6,399 nt of DNA, from NCBI GenBank assembly GCA_025454565.1, contig JALOOE010000165.1, forward strand, positions 1 through 6,399, read 5' to 3'. A program made the position numbers and the translations under genes. The stretch's first letter is position 1; the number at the start of each line of letters is the position of its first letter. Origin of the DNA: Anaerolineae bacterium. GTDB taxonomy: Bacteria > Chloroflexota > Anaerolineae > CG2-30-64-16. Of the stretch, positions 1 to 4,965 are shown one piece after another. A model generated the notes under the pieces. The model worked only from the letters and a program-made list of their open reading frames with translations. It was not told the DNA's origin and did not search any database.

Positions 1-234
1 CGAGATGTGCAGCGCCCGGAGGTTGTCAGCGTCGATGCCGCGATCGATGGTGGCGCGCACGAGCTGTGGCACGAGCAGCGCCAGCCCTGTGACGCCGAGC
101 AGCGCCAGGTAAGAGCCGGCGGTGAGCCGCCAGTATGGGCGCAGATAGCCCAGGCAGCGGAACATGATGTGCAGCGAATCGGGCGGTGGCGCCGACATGG
201 GTGCGACGCCGGGACGGTTGATCGTGGTTGTCAT
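1..234 (-). CDS. ABC exporter half-transporter (permease-ATPase fusion), N-terminal fragment
   Basis: Reading the minus strand from ATG at 234 gives 78 open codons that run off the left edge. The predicted N-terminus has a short Pro-rich cytoplasmic leader (residues 1-22). An amphipathic segment with YLRPYWRL (30-37) leads into a hydrophobic helix (about 38-58), followed by PQLVRATIDRGI (56-67). That P-x-L-x-x-x-x-ID-x-GI ending of the first membrane helix is typical of the membrane domain of type IV (MsbA/LmrA-like) ABC exporters, which normally carry six helices and then a C-terminal ATPase in one chain of about 580-600 residues. Those parts are outside the window, so substrate and ATPase motifs cannot be judged. 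ATG codons for Met13 (198) and Met24 are alternative starts. The ribosome site before 234 is weak (AGG three bases upstream), and a promoter-like pair lies just upstream. The family call is inferred from the N-terminus only. Confidence 0.82.
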   Translation of the reverse strand, partial: MTTTINRPGVAPMSAPPPDSLHIMFRCLGYLRPYWRLTAGSYLALLGVTGLALLVPQLVRATIDRGIDADNLRALHIS

Positions 235-263
235 GGGCCTGCGGGTGATCCAGTGATGGCGTG

Positions 264-292
264 ATTGTAGCACAGACCGGGCGGTCGGGCAA
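264..292 (-). promoter_or_regulatory. Sigma70-type promoter for the leftward ABC exporter gene
   Basis: On the minus strand, TTGCCC (287-292) and TACAAT (264-269) are separated by exactly 17 bases. Transcription would begin near 257, giving a leader of about 23 bases before the ATG at 234. The -10 differs from TATAAT at one position; the -35 is weaker. It is back to back with the rightward promoter at 331-359. Confidence 0.55.
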
Positions 293-330
293 CCAGTGAA
301 CGTCGCGCCGTATGGATGCTGCAAACAAGG

Positions 331-359
331 TTGCAGGCGCGCCGGTTGTTTGGTAGAAT
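331..359 (+). promoter_or_regulatory. Sigma70-type promoter for the EAD-FGE gene
   Basis: TTGCAG (331-336) and TAGAAT (354-359) are separated by 17 bases, a good match to the housekeeping consensus. The predicted start of transcription is near 366, leaving a leader of about 43 bases before the ATG at 409. Its position inside the longest possible reading frame argues that upstream ATG codons at 316 and 358 are not the real start. Confidence 0.6.
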
Positions 360-396
360 GCGCCAACAAGAGCGCTCATCGAGTTTGCCTTTCTAC

Positions 397-401
397 AAGG
401 A
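397..401 (+). promoter_or_regulatory. Ribosome binding site fixing the start of the EAD-FGE gene
   Basis: AAGGA lies seven bases before the ATG at 409 and downstream of the predicted transcription start. It favours 409 over the in-frame ATGs at 316 and 358, which have no comparable site. Confidence 0.7.
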
Positions 402-408
402 TCTCTTC

Positions 409-1542
409 ATGCCGCCAGCGACCGCCGACCTCCGCCGTTTCCTCGTCGATACGTTCGACGCGGAGGAGCTTAAGGTCCTCTGCTTCGATTACTTCCGCGA
501 TGTATACGACGACTTCACGACCGGGATGACGAAGACGCAGATGATCCACCTGCTGATCGAGCGCTGCGACCGCCGCGACGCGCTCGCCGGCCTGGAGGGC
601 GCGCTGGCCGCGGCGCGGCCGGAGCAATACGTGAAGCGCTTCGGAGCCCCTGCACCCGCGGTCTCCCCTGTTGAGTCGGCTCAGGCGGAGCCGACTGCTC
701 CAGCCATCAGCACGCCGATTGACTTCGACTGGATCACCATTCCCGCCGGCGAGTTCCTGATGGGCAGCGACAAGAAGCAGGATAAGCTGGCTTACGACAA
801 CGAGACGCCGCAGCACACCCTCTACCTGCCGGAGTACCGGATCGCGCGGGCGCCGGTGACGGTGGCGCAGTTCGCCGCGTTTATGGCGGCCAACCCTGGC
901 TACCGCACCACGGCCGAAGTGCAGGGATCGACTTGGAGCTACACTGGTTCGGAATGGAAGGATGTTAAGGGCGCCGATTGGGCGCATCCGCGCGGGCCGG
1001 AGAGTGGCGTCAAGGCGAAGCAGGATCACCCCGTCACCTGCGTCTCCTGGCATGATGCGGTCGCGTTCTGTCGCTGGGCCGGTGTCCGGCTGCCCTCGGA
1101 GGCGGAATGGGAGAAAGCGGCATCGTGGGCAGCGGGGCAGGGGAGCGGGGGCGCAGGGGGGCGGAAATTGCTCTATCCCTGGGGCGATCGGAAGCCGAAC
1201 AGCGGGCTGTGCAACTTCAACATGACTGTGGGGGACACGACGCCGGTGGGCCGCTATCCCGACGGCAAGAGCCCGTATGGTTTGTTCGATATGGCTGGGA
1301 ACGTGTGGGAGTGGACGGGCAGCCTGTGGGGCGAAGATTTCAGCAAGCCGAAGTTCGGCTATCCGTACCATCCCAGGGACGGCCGGGAGAACCAGAACGC
1401 GCCGGACACGGTGCGGCGCACGTTGCGCGGCGGGTCGTTTGGGATTGTCGCTCGGGTCGTGCGCTGCGCCTCCCGTTTCGGGGACCTTCCGGACGTTCGG
1501 TACGGCAACTTCGGTTTTCGGGTCGTGTCCCCCGGCTTTTGA
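409..1542 (+). CDS. Effector-associated domain + FGE-sulfatase/C-type-lectin-fold protein (candidate DGR target)
   Basis: A 377-residue protein. Residues about 5-78 form an all-helical effector-associated (death-like) domain, with LRRFLVDTFDAEELKVLCFD at its start and a GMTKTQMIHLLIERCDRR segment. Such domains recruit partner proteins in bacterial conflict and immune-like systems; the EAD subtype cannot be set by eye. A Pro/Ala linker (79-104) leads to an FGE-sulfatase domain (107-377) with IPAGEFLMGS, VSWHDAVAFCRWAG, RLPSEAEWEKAA, YPWGD, GLFDMAGNVWEWT, LRGGSF and GFRVV. The cysteine pair that performs formylglycine formation in true FGEs, just after GGS(F/Y), is absent (GGSFGIVARVVRCA), so sulfatase activation is unlikely and ligand binding more plausible. 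There is no signal peptide, so it is probably cytoplasmic. Residues 344-368 have the spacing of a DGR variable region. A 10-residue Gly-rich insertion (about 241-252) is encoded by a G-rich tract. The start at 409 is supported by AAGGA and by a promoter. Domain calls are firm; the recognition role is inferred. Confidence 0.9.
   Translation: MPPATADLRRFLVDTFDAEELKVLCFDYFRDVYDDFTTGMTKTQMIHLLIERCDRRDALAGLEGALAAARPEQYVKRFGAPAPAVSPVESAQAEPTAPAISTPIDFDWITIPAGEFLMGSDKKQDKLAYDNETPQHTLYLPEYRIARAPVTVAQFAAFMAANPGYRTTAEVQGSTWSYTGSEWKDVKGADWAHPRGPESGVKAKQDHPVTCVSWHDAVAFCRWAGVRLPSEAEWEKAASWAAGQGSGGAGGRKLLYPWGDRKPNSGLCNFNMTVGDTTPVGRYPDGKSPYGLFDMAGNVWEWTGSLWGEDFSKPKFGYPYHPRDGRENQNAPDTVRRTLRGGSFGIVARVVRCASRFGDLPDVRYGNFGFRVVSPGF
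1134..1161 (+). repeat. G-rich tract with canonical G-quadruplex pattern inside the FGE domain
   Basis: Four guanine runs of 4, 4, 5 and 6 (1134-1137, 1140-1143, 1147-1151, 1156-1161) are separated by loops of 2, 3 and 4 bases, on the coding strand. The tract encodes a Gly/Ser/Ala/Gln stretch between WEKAA and YPWGD, where family members usually have about seven residues and this one has about seventeen. It looks like an in-frame expansion of a G-rich repeat. Folding is predicted from the pattern only. Confidence 0.6.
1426..1539 (+). other. Variable-region-like 3' end of the EAD-FGE gene (DGR pattern)
   Basis: The 3' end encodes LRGGS, then a scattered set of residues around fixed VRCA, R, PD and R positions, then NFGFRVV. 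This matches the scaffold of DGR target proteins, in which the template has Asn codons (AAY) that become random residues. Most of the putatively variable codons end in C or T (ttt, att, gtc, gct, gtc, tcc, ttc, gac, ctt, gtt, tac, aac), as expected if AAY codons were mutated at their adenines; ggg (345, 358) and cgg (349) are exceptions. Adenine is scarce here: 4 in 1438-1506, against 9 in the 57 bases before. No template repeat or reverse transcriptase is in the window, so this is an inference from scaffold and codon pattern. An undiversified FGE-fold paralogue would also keep GGS and GFR. Confidence 0.5.
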
Positions 1543-1570
1543 GCTTCTGGGCTCTGGAGCGGCCGGCCAC

Positions 1571-1673
1571 GTAAGGGCGAAGCATTCCCAGGCGCGCTCG
1601 TCGCAACGACGGCCGGCGCATCAGATGAGAGGCTGTGGTTCACGGCAGGTGTGTAGGAATGCTTCGCCCCTAC
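1571..1673. repeat. 103-bp inverted-repeat element between EAD-FGE and RNase genes
   Basis: The left arm GTAAGGGCGAAGCATTCC (1571-1588) and the right arm GGAATGCTTCGCCCCTAC (1656-1673) are complementary at 17 of 18 positions, enclosing 67 bases. Inside is a small hairpin, CGTCG/CGACG, at 1599-1611. There is no reading frame of its own. It resembles a REP- or MITE-like dispersed intergenic repeat, and could also shape the transcript between the two genes. No convincing promoter for the RNase gene was found in 1543-1697. Confidence 0.6.
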
Positions 1674-1688
1674 TTCTGCCACGCGTAT

Positions 1689-1694
1689 GAGGTG
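1689..1694 (+). promoter_or_regulatory. Ribosome binding site fixing the RNase start
   Basis: GAGGTG lies just before ATG 1698 (five bases from GAGG). It supports this start over the in-frame ATG at 1635, which would bury the signal peptide behind 21 extra residues. Confidence 0.65.
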
Positions 1695-1697
1695 CAG

Positions 1698-2255
1698 ATG
1701 AACCGATTGTTACCTGGACGGCTCCTGTTGGCCCTGGCGCTGATTGTGCTCGTGTTGGGTAGCGCCGGGTGCGCGCGACCGTCCACGCCGGCTCCGGCTT
1801 CGCGCGAGGTCGCCACGCCCGCCGCAACGGTGGTCACCGCGCCGGAGACGCGCGCCACCGCGACGACCACCCCGCAGGCGCGATCCACGGCAACACCCAC
1901 ACGCACGCCGGTCGCCACGGCGACCACCGCGCCGATCCCCGGCGGCCTGGTCATCGCCACGCCGCTGCCCGGCGATCGGATGCCCACCGTGCGCGCCGAC
2001 CGGCTGCCGCCCGAAGCGCTCGCCACCATGCGTCTGATCGCAACCAACGGCCCCTTCCCCTATCGACAGGATGGGGTGGTGTTCGAGAATCGTGAGCGGC
2101 TGTTGCCCGCCAAAGCGACCGGCTATTACCGCGAGTACACGGTGAAGACCCCCGGCTCGCCGGATCGCGGGGCGCGGCGGCTCGTCCGCGGCGGGCAGAA
2201 TGAGCTCTACTATACCGATGATCACTACGACAGCTTCCGACGGGTGATGCCATGA
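1698..2255 (+). CDS. Lipoprotein guanyl-specific ribonuclease (RNase Sa/barnase family)
   Basis: A 185-residue predicted lipoprotein. Residues 1-24 are a signal peptide (MNRLLPGR, then a Leu/Val/Ala-rich core) ending in a lipobox, GSAGC, with Cys25 as the lipidation site. A Thr/Pro/Ala-rich tether follows (26-98). The ribonuclease domain (about 101-184) closely follows Streptomyces RNase Sa: LPPEALATMRLI, NGPFPYRQDGVVFENRE, GYYREYTVKTPG, RGARRLV and YYTDDHYDSF. By that alignment the catalytic Glu is E146, the catalytic Arg R157, a second active-site Arg R161 and the catalytic His H176. The guanine-binding loop is FENRE (129-133). All key residues are present, so it should cleave RNA after guanosine, tethered to the outer face of the membrane. 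The stop overlaps the barstar start (ATGA), so the two are probably translated as a pair. RNase identity is firm; its role (RNA scavenging, or a toxin against neighbours) is inferred. Confidence 0.93.
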   Translation: MNRLLPGRLLLALALIVLVLGSAGCARPSTPAPASREVATPAATVVTAPETRATATTTPQARSTATPTRTPVATATTAPIPGGLVIATPLPGDRMPTVRADRLPPEALATMRLIATNGPFPYRQDGVVFENRERLLPAKATGYYREYTVKTPGSPDRGARRLVRGGQNELYYTDDHYDSFRRVMP

Positions 2256-2695
2256 GCGAAACGCTGACCGATCTGTTCGAGGGCCGGACCGCGCCCGGCA
2301 TCTATCGCCTGACGTCGCGCGTCCGGGCCGAGACCATCGGCGCCGACGCGGCGCGGCATGGCTGGCGCTTCGTCCACCTGGACGGCCGCCGGATCGCCAC
2401 CAAAGCCGATTTTATCCAGACATCCGCCGCGGCGCTGGAATTCCCGGCCTACAGCGGCCGTAATTGGGATGCGCTGCAGGACAACCTGCGCGATCTGGCC
2501 TGGGCGCCGGCCGAGGCCGGCTACCTGGTGCTCTACGACCATGCGGGCGAGTTCGCGGCCGCGAACCCCGCCGACTTCGCCGTCGCGCTCGATATCCTGC
2601 GTTCGGCGGTCGCAAGCTGGCGCGCGACTGCTACGCCGATGACGGTGCTGCTGCGCGGGGCCGGCCGCGCCGCGCGCGCCGTCCCGAAGCTGTAG
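2252..2695 (+). CDS. Barstar-family ribonuclease inhibitor
   Basis: A 147-residue protein with no signal peptide, therefore cytoplasmic. Residues about 38-135 match the barstar fold: WRFVHLDGRRI for the first strand, ADFIQTSAAALEFP for a helix, then AYSGRNWDALQDNLRDL (66-82), the family hallmark that packs into the active site of barnase-type RNases. By alignment with barstar, Y67, G69, N71, D73 and D77 correspond to Y29, G31, N33, D35 and D39; D39 is the main contact with barnase. W38 is replaced by Q76. The protein is longer than classical barstar (about 90 residues), with an N-terminal extension of some 38 residues of unknown role and a basic Ala/Arg tail. Its ATG overlaps the RNase stop in ATGA, which implies translational coupling. 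It presumably protects the producing cell from RNase that has not been exported. Confidence 0.92.
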   Translation: MSETLTDLFEGRTAPGIYRLTSRVRAETIGADAARHGWRFVHLDGRRIATKADFIQTSAAALEFPAYSGRNWDALQDNLRDLAWAPAEAGYLVLYDHAGEFAAANPADFAVALDILRSAVASWRATATPMTVLLRGAGRAARAVPKL

Positions 2696-2707
2696 GATAA
2701 CTTGGCC

Positions 2708-2811
2708 TTATGTAGCGCCGCCTCGTGGCTGATCCGAAGCTGCGCCGGACAAGTCCGGCACTCCGGATGCCTCGACTTGTCGAGGCGACTTCGTCGTTAT
2801 GAGCGCCGTCC
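2708..2811. repeat. Tandem palindromes flanked by imperfect direct repeats
   Basis: Between TTATGTAGCGCCGCC (2708-2722) and TTATGAGCGCCGTCC (2797-2811) sit GCCGGACAAGTCCGGC (2744-2759, perfect 7-bp stem, enclosed by ATCCG/CGGAT at 2732-2736 and 2764-2768), GCCTCGACTTGTCGAGGC (2769-2786, perfect 8-bp stem) and CGAC/GTCG (2786-2796). There is no gene here. The arrangement looks like a small REP-like or non-autonomous repeat element downstream of barstar. The two-base loops are short for RNA hairpins but are compatible with cruciforms or protein-binding palindromes. Confidence 0.5.
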
Positions 2812-2840
2812 GCGGCATCATGGACTGGTTTGGTAAGAGG

Positions 2841-2868
2841 CCCGTTGGCGAGAGACAGCGGGTTTTTT
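2841..2868 (+). terminator. Intrinsic terminator downstream of the RNase-barstar genes
   Basis: A seven-base-pair stem (CCCGTTG 2841-2847 with CAGCGGG 2856-2862, including one G-U pair) and an eight-base loop are followed at once by six T residues (2863-2868). It separates the RNase-barstar unit from the exporter operon. Confidence 0.75.
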
Positions 2869-2895
2869 GTTGGCGAAGAATCATTGAAAATATCC

Positions 2896-2925
2896 TATGC
2901 AAAGACTTGACAAACCATTGCAGAT
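2896..2925. promoter_or_regulatory. Possible operator: inverted repeat over the exporter -35 region
   Basis: TGCAA (2898-2902) and TTGCA (2918-2922) are mirror copies separated by 15 bases, extended to TATGCAA and TTGCA(G)ATA with one bulged base. They bracket the -35 hexamer of the exporter promoter, where a repressor would block RNA polymerase. No regulator gene is in the window. Short inverted repeats like this also occur by chance in AT-rich DNA. Confidence 0.3.
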
Positions 2926-2935
2926 ATGATATAGT
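2907..2935 (+). promoter_or_regulatory. Strong sigma70-type promoter of the exporter operon
   Basis: A perfect TTGACA (2907-2912) and TATAGT (2930-2935) are separated by 17 bases, within a visibly AT-rich island (about 2863-2957) in otherwise GC-rich DNA. The transcript should start near 2942, about 32 bases before the ATG at 2974. Confidence 0.85.
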
Positions 2936-2961
2936 CCTCATTGTAAGGTTTGAGCAAACGT

Positions 2962-2967
2962 GAGGTG
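2962..2967 (+). promoter_or_regulatory. Ribosome binding site choosing ATG 2974 for the permease
   Basis: GAGGTG ends six bases before ATG 2974. The in-frame TTG at 2950 would leave a leader of about eight bases and has only TAAGG one base away, so it is a poor start. Confidence 0.6.
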
Positions 2968-2973
2968 AGGCGG

Positions 2974-4125
2974 ATGGGCGCATATCTGGCAATCAAGGAA
3001 ATCTGGCGCACGCGAGGGCGCTTCCTGCTCTTCAGCATGGTGATCGGGCTGATCACCGTCCTGGTGCTTTTTGTGGCGGCGCTGGCCGAGGGGCTCGGCT
3101 CCGGCAACCGCGAATATCTGCAGAAGCTGACGGCCGACCTGGTGGTGTATCAGACGGGGGTCGATCTCTCGCCCAACGCCAGCCGGCTGGGCACATCCAA
3201 GCTGAACGAGCTCCGCCGCGTTGACGGCGTGCAAGCGGTCGGCCCGATCGGGGTGGCGAGCGCGGTGGTGACGCAGGACGGCAAGAAGCCGCTGAACGTG
3301 GCGCTGATCGGCGTGGAGCCGGGCCAGCCGGGCGAGCCGCCCGTCTTTTCCGGCACGCAACTCACGGGCCGGCGCAATCGCGATGCCATCCTCGACCGCA
3401 ACACAGCGCTGCGCACCGGGCTGAAGGTCGGCGATAGCTTCACGATCAAGTCGATCCAGGACGCCAAAGAGGAATTCTACACGCTGCGGGTGGCCGGCAT
3501 CAGCGACCGGCGGCAGTTCTCGCTTCAGCCGAGCGTCATCATCCCGTTGCTCACATGGGACAAGGTGCGGCCCCAGGCCGTCAAAGGCGGCGTCGAGGGC
3601 GCCGAGATCGTGGCCAACCTCATCGGAGTCAGGCTGACCAATCCGCAAGATTGGGCGGCGATGGCGAAGCAGATCGACGCGCAGGTCAAGGATGTGCAGA
3701 CGGTGGATCGGGTGACAGCATATGAGGCGACGCCTGGCTACAGCGCGCAGCAGAGCACGCTCAACACACAAAAGTACTTCGCTCTGCTGATCGGCATCCT
3801 GGTGATCGGCGGCTTCTTCCAGATTCTGACGCTGCAAAAGGTGCCACAGATCGGTATGTTGAAGGCTATCGGCGCCTCGAATTTCGTGGTCGGCACGGCC
3901 GCCATCATCCAGATCATCGCGGTGACGGTGTTCGGCGTGGCGCTCGGCGCGGCGGTGACGCTGCTCCTGTCGCTCGGCTTCCCGCCGACGATCCCGATCG
4001 TCTTCGCTCCCAGCGCAGTCGCAGCCTCCATCGGCGCGCTGCTCCTGATTGGGCCCATCGGTGGGCTGGTGTCGGTGCGGTATTCGGTGAAGGTTGAACC
4101 TTTGACGGCCCTGGGCCTGGCATAA
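2974..4125 (+). CDS. FtsX-like ABC transporter permease (DevC/MacB-type)
   Basis: A 383-residue membrane protein with the FtsX/MacB plan. It has a short cytoplasmic start (LAIKEIWRTRGRF), a first membrane helix (about 18-38) and a large extracytoplasmic MacB-like domain (about 40-262; it contains DLVVYQTG, VGPIGVASAVV and RTGLKVGDSF). Three further helices follow, near 268-288, 306-336 and 348-368. The loop LQKVPQIGMLKAIGAS (287-302) after the second helix is the FtsX-family coupling region that contacts the ATPase. Such permeases do not form a normal channel; they work by mechanotransmission with a periplasmic fusion protein. The order permease-ATPase-HlyD recalls the DevBCA exporters of cyanobacteria (glycolipid export), but the substrate here cannot be read from sequence. 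It ends 11 bases before the ATPase gene, so it is in the same operon. Alternative start: TTG 2950, adding eight residues. Confidence 0.9.
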   Translation: MGAYLAIKEIWRTRGRFLLFSMVIGLITVLVLFVAALAEGLGSGNREYLQKLTADLVVYQTGVDLSPNASRLGTSKLNELRRVDGVQAVGPIGVASAVVTQDGKKPLNVALIGVEPGQPGEPPVFSGTQLTGRRNRDAILDRNTALRTGLKVGDSFTIKSIQDAKEEFYTLRVAGISDRRQFSLQPSVIIPLLTWDKVRPQAVKGGVEGAEIVANLIGVRLTNPQDWAAMAKQIDAQVKDVQTVDRVTAYEATPGYSAQQSTLNTQKYFALLIGILVIGGFFQILTLQKVPQIGMLKAIGASNFVVGTAAIIQIIAVTVFGVALGAAVTLLLSLGFPPTIPIVFAPSAVAASIGALLLIGPIGGLVSVRYSVKVEPLTALGLA

Positions 4126-4136
4126 CGAGGATTGAT

Positions 4137-4943
4137 ATGGAAACCGGATTGAAGACAGAAGCAGTCTCGAAGTTCTACCAGATGGGCAGCGCGACGATCA
4201 AAGCGGTCGACGCCGTCTCGATTGAAGTGTGCCCCGGCGAGTTCGTGGCGCTGGTGGGGCCGAGCGGTTCGGGCAAGACAACGCTGCTGGCGATGCTCGC
4301 CGGCCTGCTGCGCCCCACGGAAGGTGGTATAAAGATCGACGGCCGCGACGTGAGCAAGATGAGCGAGAAGGAACGCACCGCGTTCCGCCGGGAGAAGATC
4401 GGTTTCACTTTCCAGGCCAATAACCTGGTGCCGTTCTTGACGGCACGTGAGAATGTTGAGTTGATGCTCCGCCTGAACGGCAAGCTGGACAAGGCCGGCA
4501 AAGCGCGGGCTCAGGATCTGCTGGAGCGCCTGGGCCTGGGCGACCGGATGAACAACCTGCCGCGGCAGCTCTCCGGCGGCCAGCAGCAGCGCGTGGCGAT
4601 CGCCCGGGCGTTGATTCATGAGCCGAGCGTCGTGTTGGCCGACGAGCCGACCGCATCGCTCGACACCGAGCGGGCGTTCCAGGTGGTGGAGACCTTCTCG
4701 ACCATCATTCGAGAGCAGAATCGGGCGGGGATCATGGTGACCCATGACCTGCGTCTGGTGCAATATGTCGATCGAGTCATCCAGATGATGGACGGCAATC
4801 TGGCACGGATCATCACCGACCCGGATGAGATCTGCGATATGGCTACATCGGGCAAACACGAGGCGCCGGCCGCAATGCCGGTGTTCCCGGCGAAAGAGCA
4901 GGCCGTCTATTTGGGTGAACCTGGCCTGGTTCCCGTTGCATAA
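4137..4943 (+). CDS. ABC transporter ATP-binding protein (DevA/LolD/MacB-type)
   Basis: A 268-residue ATPase with every catalytic motif intact: Walker A GPSGSGKT (41-48), Q-loop Q93 in FTFQANNLVPFLT, signature LSGGQQQR (145-152), Walker B VVLADE (165-170), D-loop SLD (174-176) and switch His203 in VTHD. The sequence around the Q-loop is typical of partners of FtsX-like permeases. The last 35 residues or so (after about 233, Ala/Pro/Glu-rich) exceed the usual 225-235 residues and have no recognisable motif. The start is supported by GAGG six bases upstream. The gene follows the permease by 11 bases and precedes the fusion protein by 22, so it energises the same exporter at the inner face of the membrane. 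Confidence 0.95.
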   Translation: METGLKTEAVSKFYQMGSATIKAVDAVSIEVCPGEFVALVGPSGSGKTTLLAMLAGLLRPTEGGIKIDGRDVSKMSEKERTAFRREKIGFTFQANNLVPFLTARENVELMLRLNGKLDKAGKARAQDLLERLGLGDRMNNLPRQLSGGQQQRVAIARALIHEPSVVLADEPTASLDTERAFQVVETFSTIIREQNRAGIMVTHDLRLVQYVDRVIQMMDGNLARIITDPDEICDMATSGKHEAPAAMPVFPAKEQAVYLGEPGLVPVA

Positions 4944-4965
4944 CAGAGCAAATGGAGAGAGCAAG

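Noticed and set aside
26..379. Minus-strand frame of 117 codons at the left end
   Set aside because: Another minus-strand frame over the same bases (start at 234) encodes a recognisable ABC exporter N-terminus with a membrane helix. This one is Arg/His/Ala-rich and crosses the predicted promoters.
316..408. Longer N-terminus for the EAD-FGE protein starting at ATG 316 or 358
   Set aside because: These codons lie upstream of, or inside, the predicted promoter and lack a ribosome site. AAGGA before 409 and the start of the EAD homology fit 409.
376..1371. Minus-strand open frame of 331 codons opposite the EAD-FGE gene
   Set aside because: The plus-strand protein has clear family motifs throughout. 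The antisense translation has none.
1541..1560. Terminator-like hairpin right after the EAD-FGE stop
   Set aside because: The only pairing is about five base pairs with a wobble (GCTTC/GGAGC), and no T-run follows.
1654..1659. Promoter (-10 TAGGAA) for the RNase gene
   Set aside because: No matching -35 lies at 16-18 bases, and the hexamer sits within the right arm of the inverted repeat.
2744..2786. CRISPR-like or tRNA-like structure from the palindromes
   Set aside because: There are no evenly spaced repeats with unique spacers, and the two-base loops and sequences do not fit a tRNA cloverleaf.
2938..3837. Minus-strand open frame of 299 codons opposite the permease
   Set aside because: It has no recognisable motif, lies entirely within and opposite the permease plus its promoter, and shows shadow-frame composition.
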